DNA from: Cantharellus purpuraceus
Taxonomy: Eukaryota; Basidiomycota; Agaricomycetes; Cantharellales; Hydnaceae
DNA length: 64,000 nucleotides
NCBI GenBank assembly: GCA_025174535.1
Contig: JALBUN010000018.1
Span: 186,001-250,000, forward strand
Direction of reading: 5' to 3'
The notes beneath the pieces are model-generated. The model did no database searches, was not told the origin of the DNA, and saw nothing but the letters and a program-made list of their open reading frames with translations. A program made the position numbers and the translations under genes. Below, piece by piece: positions 1 through 11,332 of the stretch (positions are counted from its first letter, which is position 1; each line of letters starts with the position of its first letter).

Positions 1-490
1 AAGTGGTCTCTGTATGGCCTGAAGCAAGCTGGAAGGACATGGAACTGAACGCTGGATGCCAAGCTCAGTGACATAGGCTTCACAAGGTTGAATGCAGAGA
101 CATGCCTATATGTGTTCAAGGACGAGGCAGGGAGCACATGCTTCCTCATGGTTTACATCAATGACCTATTGTTGGTGACATCGACACGTCATTTCATGAA
201 AGAAATGAAGATAAAGCTGTCAGTGGCTTTCAAAATGCGCAACCTAGGGCCAGCTTCATACATACTTGGAATCAAAATCAAAAGGGACAGAAGACTATGC
301 ACCATCTCCCTGACACAGCGCCAGTACATTGACTCAGTTCTGGAATAATGTGGCATGAGCGAGTGCAAACCCGTGTGGACACCAATGAGGACTGCAGTGA
401 AGCTGTCAGCAAGTGACACAGAAGAGGACTCCATAATGATGGAGATGGAGATTGGGGGGAGAACAGTCTTGTATGCAAGTGTGGTGGGCT
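1..490 (+). pseudogene. Ty1/Copia reverse transcriptase fragment (part 1)
   Basis: Frame 1 reads through the C-terminal half of a Copia reverse transcriptase. It begins with the conserved block SLYGLKQAGRTWN, then a YxDD-box equivalent seen as VYINDLLL (the usual YVDD is altered), then GPASYILGIKIKRD and the RQYIDSVLE block. The frame is broken by TGA at 46-48, where Copia proteins usually have Arg, and by TAA at 346-348. The reading continues to CKPVWTPM and is cut at 490 by a solo LTR. It resumes at 1206 and again at 1856, so parts 1 to 3 are one element. The start lies outside the window. It is non-functional. Confidence 0.85.
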
Positions 491-1200
491 TGTTGATTAT
501 GGGAGAAAGGGGTTAGGAGAGAGGGGGAACAGGAGCACATAGGAGGCTCAGGAGGTTGAGGGGGAGGTAGGAAAGCGAAGGGAAATGGTTAGGAGGGAAG
601 AGGAGAAGCCCCTGTAAGCTCCACACCCATCAGATCATTCTCCTATATTGCTTTTATATTTTATTTCATCATTTTTTCCCCTATTGGCTCCACCCCCATT
701 TCGTTTTTATCACAAGTTTCTTTCCCATGTTTCAAATGATTCAGGACTTTTATCATATGTTCTAAAGACACATATCTTGTATAAAACATGCTTAGCTAGA
801 TATGAAACAGACCAGAGAATTTACTCTCACTTGTTTTTGTTGACTGTGTCTGAACTACTCGTTTCTGGAATAACTCCAGAACAAACTCGAATTTATTCAA
901 GCCTTTGCATACTCTTCTAAAGTATTGCAACATCTATTCGAATCCCAGTTTGCGAAGCCTAAGCTCACTGGTTGATTTTCTATTAAGCATTTACTCTTGT
1001 TCGAGTCATCTGCTCCTGATCCCTGCTCAAATTGTCAATATCTAGACGAGGACTACACCAAATCTCATCAAATTTCGTACGAGGATACTCCCAAGATATA
1101 TCTTCAATTTGACCATGCATACACCCAGTTCCCATCACTCCCTCTGTCATTATTTGAAATCTACTCTCTACACCTCCCCAGCAAGGCGAAATTTTCAACA
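491..1200 (+). repeat. Solo LTR, family LTR-1 (copy a)
   Basis: A 710-bp repeat starts TGTTGATTATGG and ends TTTTCAACA, so it has TG...CA termini and a short inverted repeat. It is flanked by the perfect 5-bp duplication GGGCT (486-490 and 1201-1205). Removing the repeat and one duplication restores the Copia frame (VVG joined to SLMYMMQGTRPD). Close copies with their own duplications are at 25649-26358 (reverse) and 41298-42009, and an older one at 18284-19021. No internal retrotransposon sequence is attached, so it is a solo LTR left by recombination. Confidence 0.9.
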
Positions 1201-1287
1201 GGGCTCACTCATGTACATGATGCAAGGAACTCGCCCTGATATCGCGTTTCTTGTAGGAGTACTTGGATGTTACAGTGTGAGCCCCAA
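1201..1287 (+). pseudogene. Ty1/Copia polymerase fragment (part 2)
   Basis: A short continuation of the Copia polymerase lies between two insertions. It reads SLMYMMQGTRPDIAFLVGV, the connection between reverse transcriptase and RNase H typical of Copia. Its right edge at 1287 is the target site of a 565-bp inverted-repeat element, after which the protein resumes. Confidence 0.85.
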
Positions 1288-1852
1288 GACGCTTGTTCAG
1301 AAATACAACAAATACATATATACAACCTATTTTCCTCAAATTTTACACAACACACTTAGATTAAAACTTATTTTCATATTTCAACATGATTCTCAAATTT
1401 TACACAATATACTAGATTAAAACATATTTTGATATTTTGGCATAATTTTCAAAAATAATTCTTTTTTCCCCACTTAGTGGTGGCAACTCTCTTGAGGGAA
1501 CATCCAAATATCATTGATTCTTTCTTATACAATACTTGTAACATAATTTGAACTATCTTTAATACCCACCTGGTATTTGTATATCTAAATACCCTATATA
1601 ATACCAATTATATTAATACATACATTACTGTTATATTCATATAAACAGTTATGTTCATCTCAACCAAATGTCTTATCTTTTAAAGTTTATTAAAATATAG
1701 AATATATGTTTATATTTATGAAAATTTCACACATCTGAAATCTTTTAAGATATCCAAATTGTAACTCCCTGGCTTTATGTATCATTGAAATTCTGATGTA
1801 TATCTCATATACATCAGAATATTGTATACTGACATGATTCCGAACAAGTGTC
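1288..1852 (+). mobile_element. 565-bp non-autonomous inverted-repeat element, MITE-1 copy a
   Basis: An AT-rich 565-bp insertion has termini GACGCTTGTTC and GAACAAGTGTC (inverted repeats with one mismatch). The flanking duplication is CAA, or CAAG if the terminal G is counted as target. Excision in silico rejoins the Copia codons for SPK and ACHWELVKH. Two other full copies of exactly the same length are at 23228-23792 (opposite orientation) and 23984-24548, and a truncated one at 45130-45343. It has no coding capacity, so it must be moved in trans. The superfamily is not determined: a 3-bp duplication would suit PIF/Harbinger-type or CACTA-type enzymes. Confidence 0.85.
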
Positions 1853-2450
1853 CAAGGCATGCCATTGGGAACTGGTGAAGCATGGTCTGAGATACCTTAA
1901 AGGCACGCACGACATGGAACTCAGATTCGATGGGTCCAACATATCTATCAACATGAATTTCCATGGGTACACTGACACAGACTGGTCTGGCAACCTAGAC
2001 ACTTCACGATCCACTACTGGCTATGTATTCATCAGCAATAGAGGGGCAATCAGGTGGGTGAGCAAACATCAATCAATGGTAGCCCTTTCCACCACCGAAT
2101 CTGAGTATATAGGCTTCAGCAACGCTGGCCAACACATTGCCTGGCTATGCACCTTCTTTGCAGAATTGGGACATGCTCAGAAAGGGGCAACGGTCTTGTT
2201 GTGCAATAACCAAGCTGCGATAGTGTTAAGTAAGGATGCACAATACTGCACCCGAACGAAGCACATACAACGAAAATACCACTACTTCCGTGATGACCTA
2301 GTGGCCACAGGAGAGGTCGTTGTACAATATGTGCCGACCAAGGACATGGTTGCGGACGTGTTTACCAAAGCACTAGGGCGGGAAAAACACTGGAAATTCG
2401 TGCGCGCGATGGGGCTCCGGTTCTGCTCGAGTGGGAGTGACAGAAACTGA
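1853..2450 (+). pseudogene. Ty1/Copia RNase H fragment (part 3)
   Basis: An uninterrupted reading frame of about 200 codons encodes the Copia C-terminus. It shows GLRYLKGT, then the RNase H domain with YTDTDWSGNLDTSRSTTGY (catalytic Asp region), ALSTTESEYIG (Glu), LLCNNQAAI (the usual DN is NN here), TKHIQRKYHYFRD and the closing DVFTKALGREKHWKFV. Stop at 2448-2450. It is the 3' end of the element that begins at position 1. The Asp-to-Asn change at the CDNQ-type motif suggests loss of catalysis even in this open stretch. Confidence 0.9.
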
Positions 2451-3360
2451 AGTCGAGCACGCCTTCCGTGGAGGATACAAACGCAACCGCCATCTAGCTG
2501 TACTATCAAGTCGGTCTTCCCACCGGCAGGCTGTGGCGTTACATAATAGCATTAGTAATCAGTAAGAAGTTTTCTGAGAGCTTTAAGACTCAACCATATG
2601 CTGCTTTTGTGCTCACTCTGTGTACTACCCTTGCAAATTCACTTGTGAACCGCATCTAACCGAATGAGTTGCTACCTGAATCCTGTTACAATTATTAGGC
2701 TGCCGGGAGGATGGGTTGAAATGCTCATCTCCCCAATATTTCATGAGACACTCCAAAGAGGTTCGCACTAAGTTCTCCTGTTTATAGACCCTGGAATTTA
2801 GAGTTTCCACTTGTTGCGAGTGTTATGCAGCAGCTGCCGCAACACCTCATCCCCTATCACCCTTACTAATGATGAATCAGATCTTGAAATCATAGATGTA
2901 CAGGCTTTTGTCAACAGCGCCAAATTACATGACTACGGACCAAGAATCAGATCTGAGCTTGGAAACATCAGGTGGGTTCAGGCCGAACACTGCTGCAGGA
3001 ATCTGCAGGTCTGCCCTCTTTTCTGTCTCGCTGTCAAGGCTCCAACTCATGAATTAACCATGGAAACAGCTCCATTCAGCCCGGTACATGTGAATCAGTC
3101 TAGGGACAACGTTGCTGTGCCACACAGGTGACGCGCCGCACATTTTGACAAACATCATCACTGTAGCTACGAGGTGCCATTATTTGTGGTCTTGTGGTTT
3201 CATATTCAGCGGTTCATCGCTGTTGATATAATGATGCTATTGTCGCAAGTGACGCTCTTCAGGATTCCAGTATATATGTGCCTCTTGTGGCGTTCTGCCT
3301 ATCCCATTCTCTTCACGCTCTAGTCTACTTGGTATACACAACCCCTCATCTTCCATTGAC
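2451..3360. other. Copia 3' flank, remnant of family Q (minus) and DUF6533-A upstream region
   Basis: From 2451 to about 2680 lies sequence just 3' of the Copia polymerase. A 3' LTR is expected here but I could not find its ends. About 2690-2740, read on the minus strand, matches the GRxAFQPxPPG part of family Q. The rest, to 3360, matches 63240-63820 and, inverted, the regions upstream of the DUF6533 copies at 7.3-9.0, 37.7-39.4 and 49.3-51.0 kb. So this is the divergent intergenic region of a cassette whose Q gene is nearly gone. Confidence 0.55.
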
Positions 3361-5062
3361 ATGGCATCTCAAGCAGAACAGGTCGCAATCCAAGCAGCAT
3401 CGGATAAGTATGTGGACGCTTGGTATTACCGCATAGAAATATTGATATTTAAACTCATATGGCACCAGCATGGCGCGACTTTTCGCTTTTAGAGCTGCCC
3501 TTGGTGAGCTCAAGGCTTGTGCCTACCGCTACAGCTAACAGCCTTCTGCTCGGAACAGCCCTTCTTGTCTATGATACCTGCCTAACCATGGCACACGAAA
3601 TTGATTACGTCTGGAATAGGAAGTTGAAATTGGGAACTGTCCTCTATTTTCTAGCGAGATACTCGGCAGTGATCATCATTTATTTCTTGAATATATCACT
3701 TCAGGTGTGTTTCTTGGATGATTTTCCTTGACGCACGCAGATGACGTCTGGCAAATGTAGTAAGTTCGAGGGCATTCCTTGTAACGCAGAAATTCATACA
3801 GATTAGGACATGTAATGGGATCCTCCACTTTGTGGAGAGTGTTAATATCCTCCCAATCATTGGTATTCAAGGTGATATGATTTTTATTCTCAGCAATGGA
3901 TCATTGACGACAGTGATGATGCAGGCCTTCTACTGGCACGGACGTATGCCATTACCGACCACAAAAGACTGGTGTTAGTCGTCCTTGTGGTTCTCGGTAG
4001 TTTCGCCTTCATACTACAACTAGTATGTATGCATGTCTGCATTACTGTGGACATGTGTGATGTCAGCCATCACAGGCTGGAGCAATTATAGATAGGTGTC
4101 ACCTCACCAGTGTGCAACTCCACACACTCATCATGTGAGTACAACGTAGTCTCGAATGCACGGTGCTCATTGACTTATCAGATGTATGATACATGAAAAT
4201 GATCTCCATGATGATGTCATTGATTCCCTTCTTGCAGTTACTGACGTCGGTACGATCTTGACCATCTTTTTTGACACGGTAGTGGTGGCTGTGACACTGG
4301 CCAGCACACTCGGGACGTGGAGAGTATACAAAAGGTCAACATGGAACAGGCTCACACTCACACACTTGCTGGCTCAGCAAAGTAAGTCATCGCCTCTGTA
4401 AAGGGATGATACTCATAACCAGATGTTGATATCAGGTCTGATGAGATTCGGGTATGTCATCCGCTATCCCTGCCACCGAACCCCGAGCTGATCATTACCA
4501 GGTTCGTGCTGACCATCAGTCTTGCAAATGCGATCCTAGCATTGGCATGTCAATATATCTAATTCTTATGCCCTGACTAACCAAACATGCTAGGTCTTGC
4601 GAGTGAGTCGCAAATTGATATATGCCATTGCTGCGCCAACCCGAACTTTAGCCAACCCTTCGAAATATTCTTGCATACATTCAGAATAGGTGAGTCGGAA
4701 TGCAATATTGTAGTCATTGGCTAATAGTACGCAGCTTGTCCGTAATCATCATCGGCCGCTTCCACCTCGACCTCCAAAGGAGTCATGCAAATACCAACAC
4801 CTCCCGGGGCTTACCATCGATATCCCTCGGAACCTTCCATGCAGCCACCCAAAGTCTGCACGACGCTGTGATAACAGAGTTTGGCGATTCGGACGCTGAT
4901 GAGCGTATCGGAACCGAATCATCCCGGGAGGAGGTCATGCCTACAGATGAGGAAGTGCCTGCAGGGACAACGGAGGGTGATATCGTGCTCGTAGAAATTC
5001 AGTCCCGGTCACAAGATGTTGAAATTCCGCTGGACGCGTACTGCGAGTCACCAGGTATTTGA
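3361..5062 (+). pseudogene. DUF6533 multi-pass membrane protein, copy A (degraded)
   Basis: The predicted start MASQAEQVAIQAASDKY is shared by the other copies. The DUF6533 signature follows: LLVYDTCLTMAHEIDYVW then LKLGTVLYFLARYS. Later exons hold DAGLLLARTYAI, the hydrophobic run TILTIFFDTVVVAVTLAST, and the cytosolic tail starting VIIIGRFHLDLQRSH. DUF6533 proteins are basidiomycete seven-helix-like membrane proteins of unknown function. Several short introns are implied but junctions were not all resolved. A TAG follows ATFRF in exon 1, where copy F reads through, so this copy is probably dead. The last codons are altered by the transposon at 5041, which replaces the usual stop and adds a few residues. 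A near-lost family Q gene lies divergently upstream. Confidence 0.7.
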
Positions 5063-5596
5063 AAATCGGCGATAATTGATGTGTAGGGCTATGAAAAATG
5101 GATCAAACTCTTCAGTTTCTTGACAGGGTAGTAGTTTACTTAGTTACCTTCGCTTCCAAGAAATTTCTCACTGAACAGGCCAGAGCTTGCAAATGGCGCT
5201 GGGAGACAGCACAAACACCAGGTATTGCAAGTTTTTTCCGACTGTATGCTGCATAACACCCTCCGAAGCCCTAAATTTGTTCCAAGCTTGGAAGGTTCTT
5301 GGAAAAATTGTTGAGAGCTGTAATTAAACTATCTTTTGATTATTTACACAAAAAAAATCACATCCTGAACAAGGGATATGAAGATTAGGGCATATATCTC
5401 CCAGGACATGCCCTCATGCATGTAATTAAGCCTTCCGGACCATGCTAACTTGCTCTATTTTCTTGTAAAATTTGCCAATACTTGTCAATAACTCATTAAA
5501 CATTTATTGCTACTTATATGCTTGAGAAATAACAATGAGTGGCCTAGTGATTTTTTTTTCCATATCGTGGTGATTTCAGACAACTGGTGACTCATA
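5041..5596 (+). mobile_element. 556-bp inverted-repeat insertion in the stop codon of DUF6533-A
   Basis: Other DUF6533 copies end ...GACGCGTAGTGTCGGG, with TAG as the stop. Here the sequence is interrupted after GCGTA by about 556 bp and resumes GTAGTGTCGGG. The insert has imperfect inverted termini, GAGTCACCAGGT at the left and GAGTCACCAGTT on the complement at the right. The candidate duplication is GTA (5038-5040 and 5597-5599). I see no transposase or coding potential and no second copy in the window. It is a non-autonomous DNA element distinct from MITE-1. Confidence 0.65.
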
Positions 5597-7297
5597 GTAG
5601 TGTCGGGTCATCAGTTAGTCTTCTTCACGTTCGGTTGGGATTATCTGTGTGGCGGACTTTCTAGATGACATTATCCAGAGTACTTTTATCACGACTCCTG
5701 TGGGACGTAGAGGCAAGCGCGTGGAGCTGCGTAGTTTGTGTTATTGATTCATGTCAAGTTCTGCGCCAAGATGACAGAGATTTCATTTGAACACTTTCGT
5801 TGCGTAACTACATTTACACTGATATTTCATAACATCAATTTATTTACAACTGTACTTGAAGAATGTGATCAGTTATATGGAAGTAGCCTCCTCTCCTATT
5901 CACACCTTACACGATGCACACGGACTAATCACACGCACCCCCACACAAGCAGAAGCCCGTGAAATGAAGGCAAGCCGACTGAGGAGTATTTACCGCGTTT
6001 GGGTGATACGGGGTGCAATTATGTCCATGTGACGTTGAATGAAGTGTATCGCGGGGAGTTGATGGATCACAAGCTGAGGATTCATCCACCAACACACCCC
6101 TCACGACCTCGCCCTCCTCCTCGCCCTCCCTGTTCCCTTTCTCACCGCCACGAATACACAACCCCGCGTTCTAGATCTCGAACGCGACGCAACTCACGAC
6201 CTTGTCCTCGGCGGGGGCGCGCCCAGCCGTCGCTCTCGCTGTCGTATCTTCCCGTCCCGCCACCGTCACTCTTGTCCTCGTTGGGAAGTCCCGCCTTTCC
6301 GTATCCGCATTCACCAACTGAGGATCACAGGGCAGGTGCAAGGACACTTGTATACATTACAGTAAATGCTCATCGCGATCAGACTGCCTTTATTGGGTTG
6401 GTTCTGGTTCTGGTTCTGTTGATGAGTCCAGAGTCGAACCGAGTGGACCCACCAGTGGTTGGCTTCGGTGAACGGACGACTTGGCATATATGCCAGGAAG
6501 TCCTTCATTGCGCCGTGGCTTACCACGCTGTCCTTCTCCTTCCTATACCCGTTTCCACTCCCCTTCCCGTAGCCGTTTCCATAGCCATTGGCAGTAATTC
6601 GTGTTATTTATATATTCGAATGGTGCCTTGGAATTGCCCACGTCGAGCAGAAAGTCGAATGTGGAGTCAGGGGAAGAAGAGGGCCGTGTAGTGGTGACTG
6701 ATGAGTGTATGCGTGTCCGAAAAATTGGTCAGAAACGCCCGAGCCTGTAGGAGTGACAGTATCGCGTGCGTCGTGCTGCTGCTGTGCGCCACGCTGCACG
6801 CCGAAGCTTGCCATGCCCAACCACCCCCGGGCTCGTGGTTCCCCCCACAATAGAGGCCGTGTTGGCCGATTGTGGGGTGGATGTAGATTGGCTGGGTGCT
6901 TGGTCGCACAGATATTGTTGCAAGTAGAAAGCATCAAATATCCGGTTGCCTTGATTTGCTTACGACCATTGCTTCGGATTCTATTGAGGGGCGTGTCCAT
7001 TCGGATGTGTGCGTTGTGAGAGTTCGTAGGCAGGAGAGGAGGTTACTTCCATCGAGTCGACTCCATTCCTCGAGTACTGTTCTAAGATGTTATGAAATAT
7101 TGAATACATAGTCACACGACAAAATTATTCAAATGACAAGGTCTCTTCCTGCAAATTGTGAATAAATACACGTTCTACACAGCTACACAGGCTTTCCTTC
7201 ACGTCCCACAGGGTTCGTGATAAAAATCATGCTATCTAGAAATTCGGTCATATCAATACCTCGGCTGATCAACATATTGACTAACTGTGGCCCGACA
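5597..7297. other. Cassette-derived 3' flank, inverted module R remnant and GC-rich module M5
   Basis: 5597-5900 is the 3' flank of DUF6533-A and matches, inverted, the sequence just beyond the other DUF6533 tails. 5925-6300 resembles module R on the minus strand (GEKGNREGEEEGEVV, then VLVDESSA). 6300-6960 is a GC-rich module also found near 56780-57420 and in part at 12480, 36880, 47930, 48570 and 54200. 7020-7297 is the flank leading into the tail of copy B. Long open frames occur on both strands here because of base composition, and I cannot support a particular gene. Confidence 0.45.
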
Positions 7298-8994
7298 CTA
7301 CGCGTCCAGCGGAATTTCAACATCTTGTGGCCGGGGCTGAATTTCTACGAGCGCGGTATCACCCTCCGTCGTCCCTGCAGGCACGTCCTCATCCGTAGGC
7401 ATTGCCTCTTCCCGTGATGATTCACTCCCAATACGCTCATCAGCGTCCGAATCCCCAAACTCTCTCATCACAGCGTCGTGCAGGCTTTGGGTGGCTGCAT
7501 GGAAGCTTCCGAGGGATATCGAAGGTAAGCCCCGGGAGGTGTTGGTATTAGGGTGAGCATGGCTCCTTTGGAGGTCGAGGTGGAAACGACAGATGATGAT
7601 TACAGACAAGCTGCATATAATTAGTCACTGCCTGCAATGTCCGATTGCGACACACCTATCCTGAATATATCCAAGAACAATTCGAAGGGTAGGCTAAGGT
7701 TCGAGTTGGAGGGGCAATGCAGCAAGTATCAATATATGACTCACTCGCAAGGTCTAGCACACGGAATTAGTCAGGGCATAAGAATCGATATATTGACATA
7801 CCAATGGCAGGATCACTTCTGCAAGCGAGATGGTCAGCACAAACCTGGTAAAGATCAATTCTAGGGTCGTTGGCAAGGAAAGCAGAAGACGTACCCATAT
7901 CTCATCAGACCTGACATCAACATCTGTCTGTGAGCACACTCCTGTAACGGAGACTTTGACTTACTTTGCTGAGCCAGCAAGTGTGTGAGTGTCAGCCTGG
8001 TCCATGTTGACCTTTTGTATACTCTCCATGTTCCGAGTGTGCTGGCCAGTGTCACAGCCACCACTACCGTGTCAAACAAGATGGTCAAGATCGAGCTGAC
8101 ATCACCGACTGCAAGGAGGGAATCAATGATATCATCATGCAGATCAGGTTCACGTGTCGTACGTCTGATAAGTCTTTGAGCAAGTGCATTAGAGACTATG
8201 CTGTACTCACATGATGAGTGTGTGGAGTTGCTGACTGGTGATGTCACACCTATCTATAATTGCTCCAGCCTGTGATGACTGATGTCACGCAGGTCCACAG
8301 CGATGCAGAATGTGAGCATACCAGATTCAGTATCATGGAGAAACCACAGAGAATCCCAAGGACGACTAATACTAGTTTCTTGTGTTCGGTGATGGCATAA
8401 GTCCGTGCCAGTAGAAGGCCTGCATCATCACTGTCGTCAATGTCGTATCGCCGAGAACAATATATCATATCACCTTGTGTCCCGATGAGTGGAAGGAGGT
8501 CAACAGTATCCACAAAGTGAACAATCCCATTACATGTCCTAGTTGGTATGAATGTCTGTGTTTCAAGGAATGCCCTGAACGTACTACATTTACCAAGTGT
8601 CATCTGTGTCTGTCAAGGAAAGTCATCAAAGAAACACACCTGAAGTGAAGTATTAAAGAAAGCCTCCACCATCGTAGTTGAGAGATAGAGTAGTAAACCA
8701 TATCGCGGTAGAAAATAGAGGGCTGTTCCCAATTTCAACTTTCTATTCCATATGTAATCAATTTCATGTCTCATTGTTAAGCAGGTATCATAAATGAGAA
8801 GAGCTGTTCCGAGCGGAAGGCTGTTAGCTAGGTTACAAAATAAGATTTATACTCACCAAGGGCAGCTATCAGAGTGTAAAGGATCGCCATGCTGGCACCA
8901 TTTCAAATATCAATATTTCCACGCGCTAATAACAAGTGGCCACATACTTATCCGACGCTACTTGGATCACAGCTTGTTGTGCTTGGGATGCCAT
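7298..8994 (-). pseudogene. DUF6533 multi-pass membrane protein, copy B (degraded)
   Basis: Read on the minus strand from the ATG at 8992-8994 (MASQAQQAVIQVASDKY). A TAG follows soon after in exon 1 at the point equivalent to YVATCY, so the copy is probably a pseudogene. Further exons are well preserved: TCNGIVHFVDTVDLLPLIG, then DAGLLLARTYAI, then SILTILFDTVVVAVTLAST (membrane helix), and a 104-codon tail VIIICRFHLDLQRSHAHP ending VEIPLDA-stop at 7298. A roughly 43-nt GT...AG intron probably separates the LIGTQ exon from the DDAGL exon. The small gene family Q starts about 610 bp away in the opposite direction. Confidence 0.7.
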
Positions 8995-9603
8995 GTCGAT
9001 TGGAATATGATGGGTTGTTGTGGATACAGAATGGTCAAGAATGTGGAGATTGCAATGGGCAGAACGCTACAAGATGCGCATATATGTACTAGAATCTTGG
9101 AGAGCGCTACTTGTATCAATAGATATCAACAGTGATTACCAGCTCGGGTTCTAATCATGATTCCATAGTGATTCAACCTCGTGATGATGTTTGGCCTGAT
9201 TGTGTGGCGCGGCACCTGTGTGGGACAACAAGTCCATCCCGGGACTAATTCACAGTCCCGAACTTACGCTGTGTCCACGGCCACTTCGGTTGAAGGCTTG
9301 AAAAGACATTCCGAAAAGCAGGAAGACCAGCAGATTCAGGCAGCAGTGTTCGGCCTGATCCCGTCTAACATAAGCTCAGACCGCTTCTTGCTTTGCGCTA
9401 TGTTGACAAGAGCATGTGCATCTGTGATTTTAGTTCTGATTCATGAGTGGTAAGGAAGATATAAGGTGAGGTGTCGCGGCTGATGCTGCAGAACACTTGT
9501 TAAAACTGAAACACCTGATGTCCATCAGAATCAGGATCTATAAACAGAACAACCCAGTGCGCACCTGTAAGGCATCCAGTCCACCAGCCTCTGATCGCTC
9601 ACC
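8995..9603. promoter_or_regulatory. Shared divergent intergenic region, DUF6533-B / family Q copy 1
   Basis: About 610 bp separates the two start codons. The same spacer, diverged, occurs between DUF6533 and Q at 39368-39907 and 50982-51624, and with opposite overall orientation upstream of the plus-strand copies at 3361 and 63821. Conservation across copies fits a bidirectional promoter, but I see no specific factor-binding motif. The part just upstream of DUF6533 carries a TATATATG-like stretch in several copies, a possible core promoter. The regulatory role is inferred from position only. Confidence 0.45.
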
Positions 9604-10023
9604 ATGAATAGTGAGGACAAACGCAGCAACCAACCAAGCCGATTCACGGAGAGATCCATTGGAGCGTCCCAAGGAACAGTGGGTACCGGGAGATGCGCAT
9701 TTCAGCCTTACTCTCCCAGCGGTCTAATATTTGACATAAAATACAGACAGTTGGTGACATGGTGAACTGCGGGGAAAATTGTTAAGTCTCGCACTCCAGA
9801 ATCAGCTGGAGTGGAGCGCCGCACCTGCACTAATCGATGCACATGCTGAGGTGTTCAGAGCTCAGACGCGATGCCTTGCACATAGAGAAGTCTTGAGCGC
9901 TTGGTGACGAAATTGGCGTGGATTATCCATGATCTGATACTTGGGAACATAACCATTGCATTGTGAATGATGGAAATAGTAGATATCCTAAATAAAGCGC
10001 TGAAGAACTCCTCAGTAACTCAG
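9604..10023 (+). pseudogene. Family Q small protein, copy 1
   Basis: Unrecognised protein. Exon 1 starts MNSEDKRSNQPSRFTERSIG and continues through GTGRCAFQPYSPSGLIFD, aligned without gaps to the copies at 39908 and 51625. In those copies exon 1 is 166 nt and is followed by a 41-nt GT...AG intron. Here the equivalent donor reads GC and exon 1 is one base shorter, so splicing or frame is probably lost. Exon 2 then reads APALIDAHAEVFRAQTRCLA and ends near a GTGAGC donor at 10024. A TGA lies in exon 2. No domain, signal peptide or membrane helix is evident. Confidence 0.5.
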
Positions 10024-10444
10024 GTGAGCTCAAGTCTGTCTGATTGAGCTGGCATGGCAATTGCACGACTCACAACGACTCAGAGTGGTGTTATCTATCA
10101 GGTACTGTTCTCAAAATGGACTGTGACACACCCACGCCACGTATTCCAGCAAACTCACGTTTTTCGGTAAGTTCCAAGGGAATATGACTGGCCTGAGATG
10201 CGTCATGTCGTACAGCAACAGAGATTTGAGCTGCTGCGTCCCTCACTGAGTGTACATCGAATCATTGTGATCGATGTGCAACTCCAACAGCACTTGCATC
10301 CTTATGGTAGCGCCTTTACTGTCCCTGGACTTGAGCCCAAGATTAGCCTTCACAGGCGGGCACGTGGCAACGGGCACGTTTTCAGCCACACGATCAGAGG
10401 GCAAAAATGGCACCGTCGCAAAAACATACAAACTGACTGTCCCA
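10024..10444. other. Conserved cassette sequence between family Q and module R
   Basis: A GTGAGC donor-like start is followed by sequence shared with about 52440-52690 and 55290-55700 (for example CAAAATGGACTGTGACACA). It may contain further exons of family Q, but frames are not conserved well enough to call them. A segment with AGCCACACGATCAG is repeated twice in the copy near 55650-55710. Confidence 0.35.
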
Positions 10445-11033
10445 ATGAGCTCTCACTACCAGAATTCGACGATGCCCTATTCAAGTCAGGACCCTGAGGC
10501 TGCGACGTCCGCGCATGCACAACACTCCCAGGCCGGCTCTTGCTCCTGCTCAAGCCATGCAAATTCCTCACCTCTGCAATGCGCGCACATGGCCTCGAAC
10601 TGCGCACGCGTATACTCACTCGCACTCCCACACCCGCACTGTGTCGGAAAGGTGGGGTTTCCCAACGGGGATGAGAGCGACGGCGGCAGGATATGACAAC
10701 GAGAGCGAGGGCTGGGCAGGGAAGGGCGGGGGCAGAGTCAAGTGCAGTGACGTCCCTGCTGAGGACGGGGATGTGGGATTGTGATGGGCGAGAAGGGGAA
10801 CGGAGAGGGCGAGGAAGAGGACTGCGTGTGGGTGGACGAATCCTCAGTTGCCCTCCAGCAGGGCGGCCATGAGATGGGAAGGGGGGAGTGTAGGGCATAA
10901 GATGATGGGAACGGGTAGGCGAATGTGCTGGGAGAGTTGGAGGCTGACCTGTGGTGAAGCGGCTGCGAATATGGATCTGCAGCTGCGCTGGGAAGACCCA
11001 CGAGACCGTGCACAGACAACCCTAGCGACATAG
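10445..11033. other. GC-rich module R, copy 1 (possible gene, strand uncertain)
   Basis: Plus strand: ATG at 10445 opens MSSHYQNSTMPYSSQDPEAA and stays open to 10696. Another plus frame ends with VLGELEAD-like residues conserved in copies 2 and 3 (52697-53279, 55976-56584). Minus strand: a long Pro/Ser/Arg-rich frame (10898 to 10350) is also open and aligns to copy 2 without frame changes, for example GPDLNRASSNSGSESS. Both strands being open is what GC-rich low-complexity DNA gives, so I do not assign a product. Confidence 0.35.
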
Positions 11034-11332
11034 TGTATACGTCTTATTCGCGGCACAGGTGTATCCTTATATGGAGAGGGCTCCATCTGAGTAAAGTTTT
11101 GGTGCCTTTTCTTCATTATATCAGTCTCAACGCCTGCTAACGCAAGGACACCCAAATGTGTTCAACTCAGGTTTCCTTGATTGTGAATGCTACTTCTGCT
11201 TCTGTCGAAGGCTACGACTTGACACATGTCCGGAGTCGAGCCGATTGCATTCTTCAAGTGCTGTTGTAAATAAATTTGATCGAATGTTCGATTGACCAGG
11301 CCTTCCACATTTACAGGCTAATGATATAACTG

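Noticed and set aside
930..960. A tRNA T-arm-like sequence (ATTCGAATCCC) in LTR-1
   Set aside because: No matching acceptor, D or anticodon stems around it; it recurs only as part of the LTR.
3361..5062. DUF6533 copies as G-protein-coupled receptors or pheromone receptors
   Set aside because: They are multi-pass like receptors, but the recognisable motif set is that of DUF6533. No receptor-specific motif was visible, so I keep the function unknown.
6300..7000. A real gene on either strand in module M5
   Set aside because: Open frames differ among six or more copies and both strands are open in places. GC-rich composition explains them better than coding.
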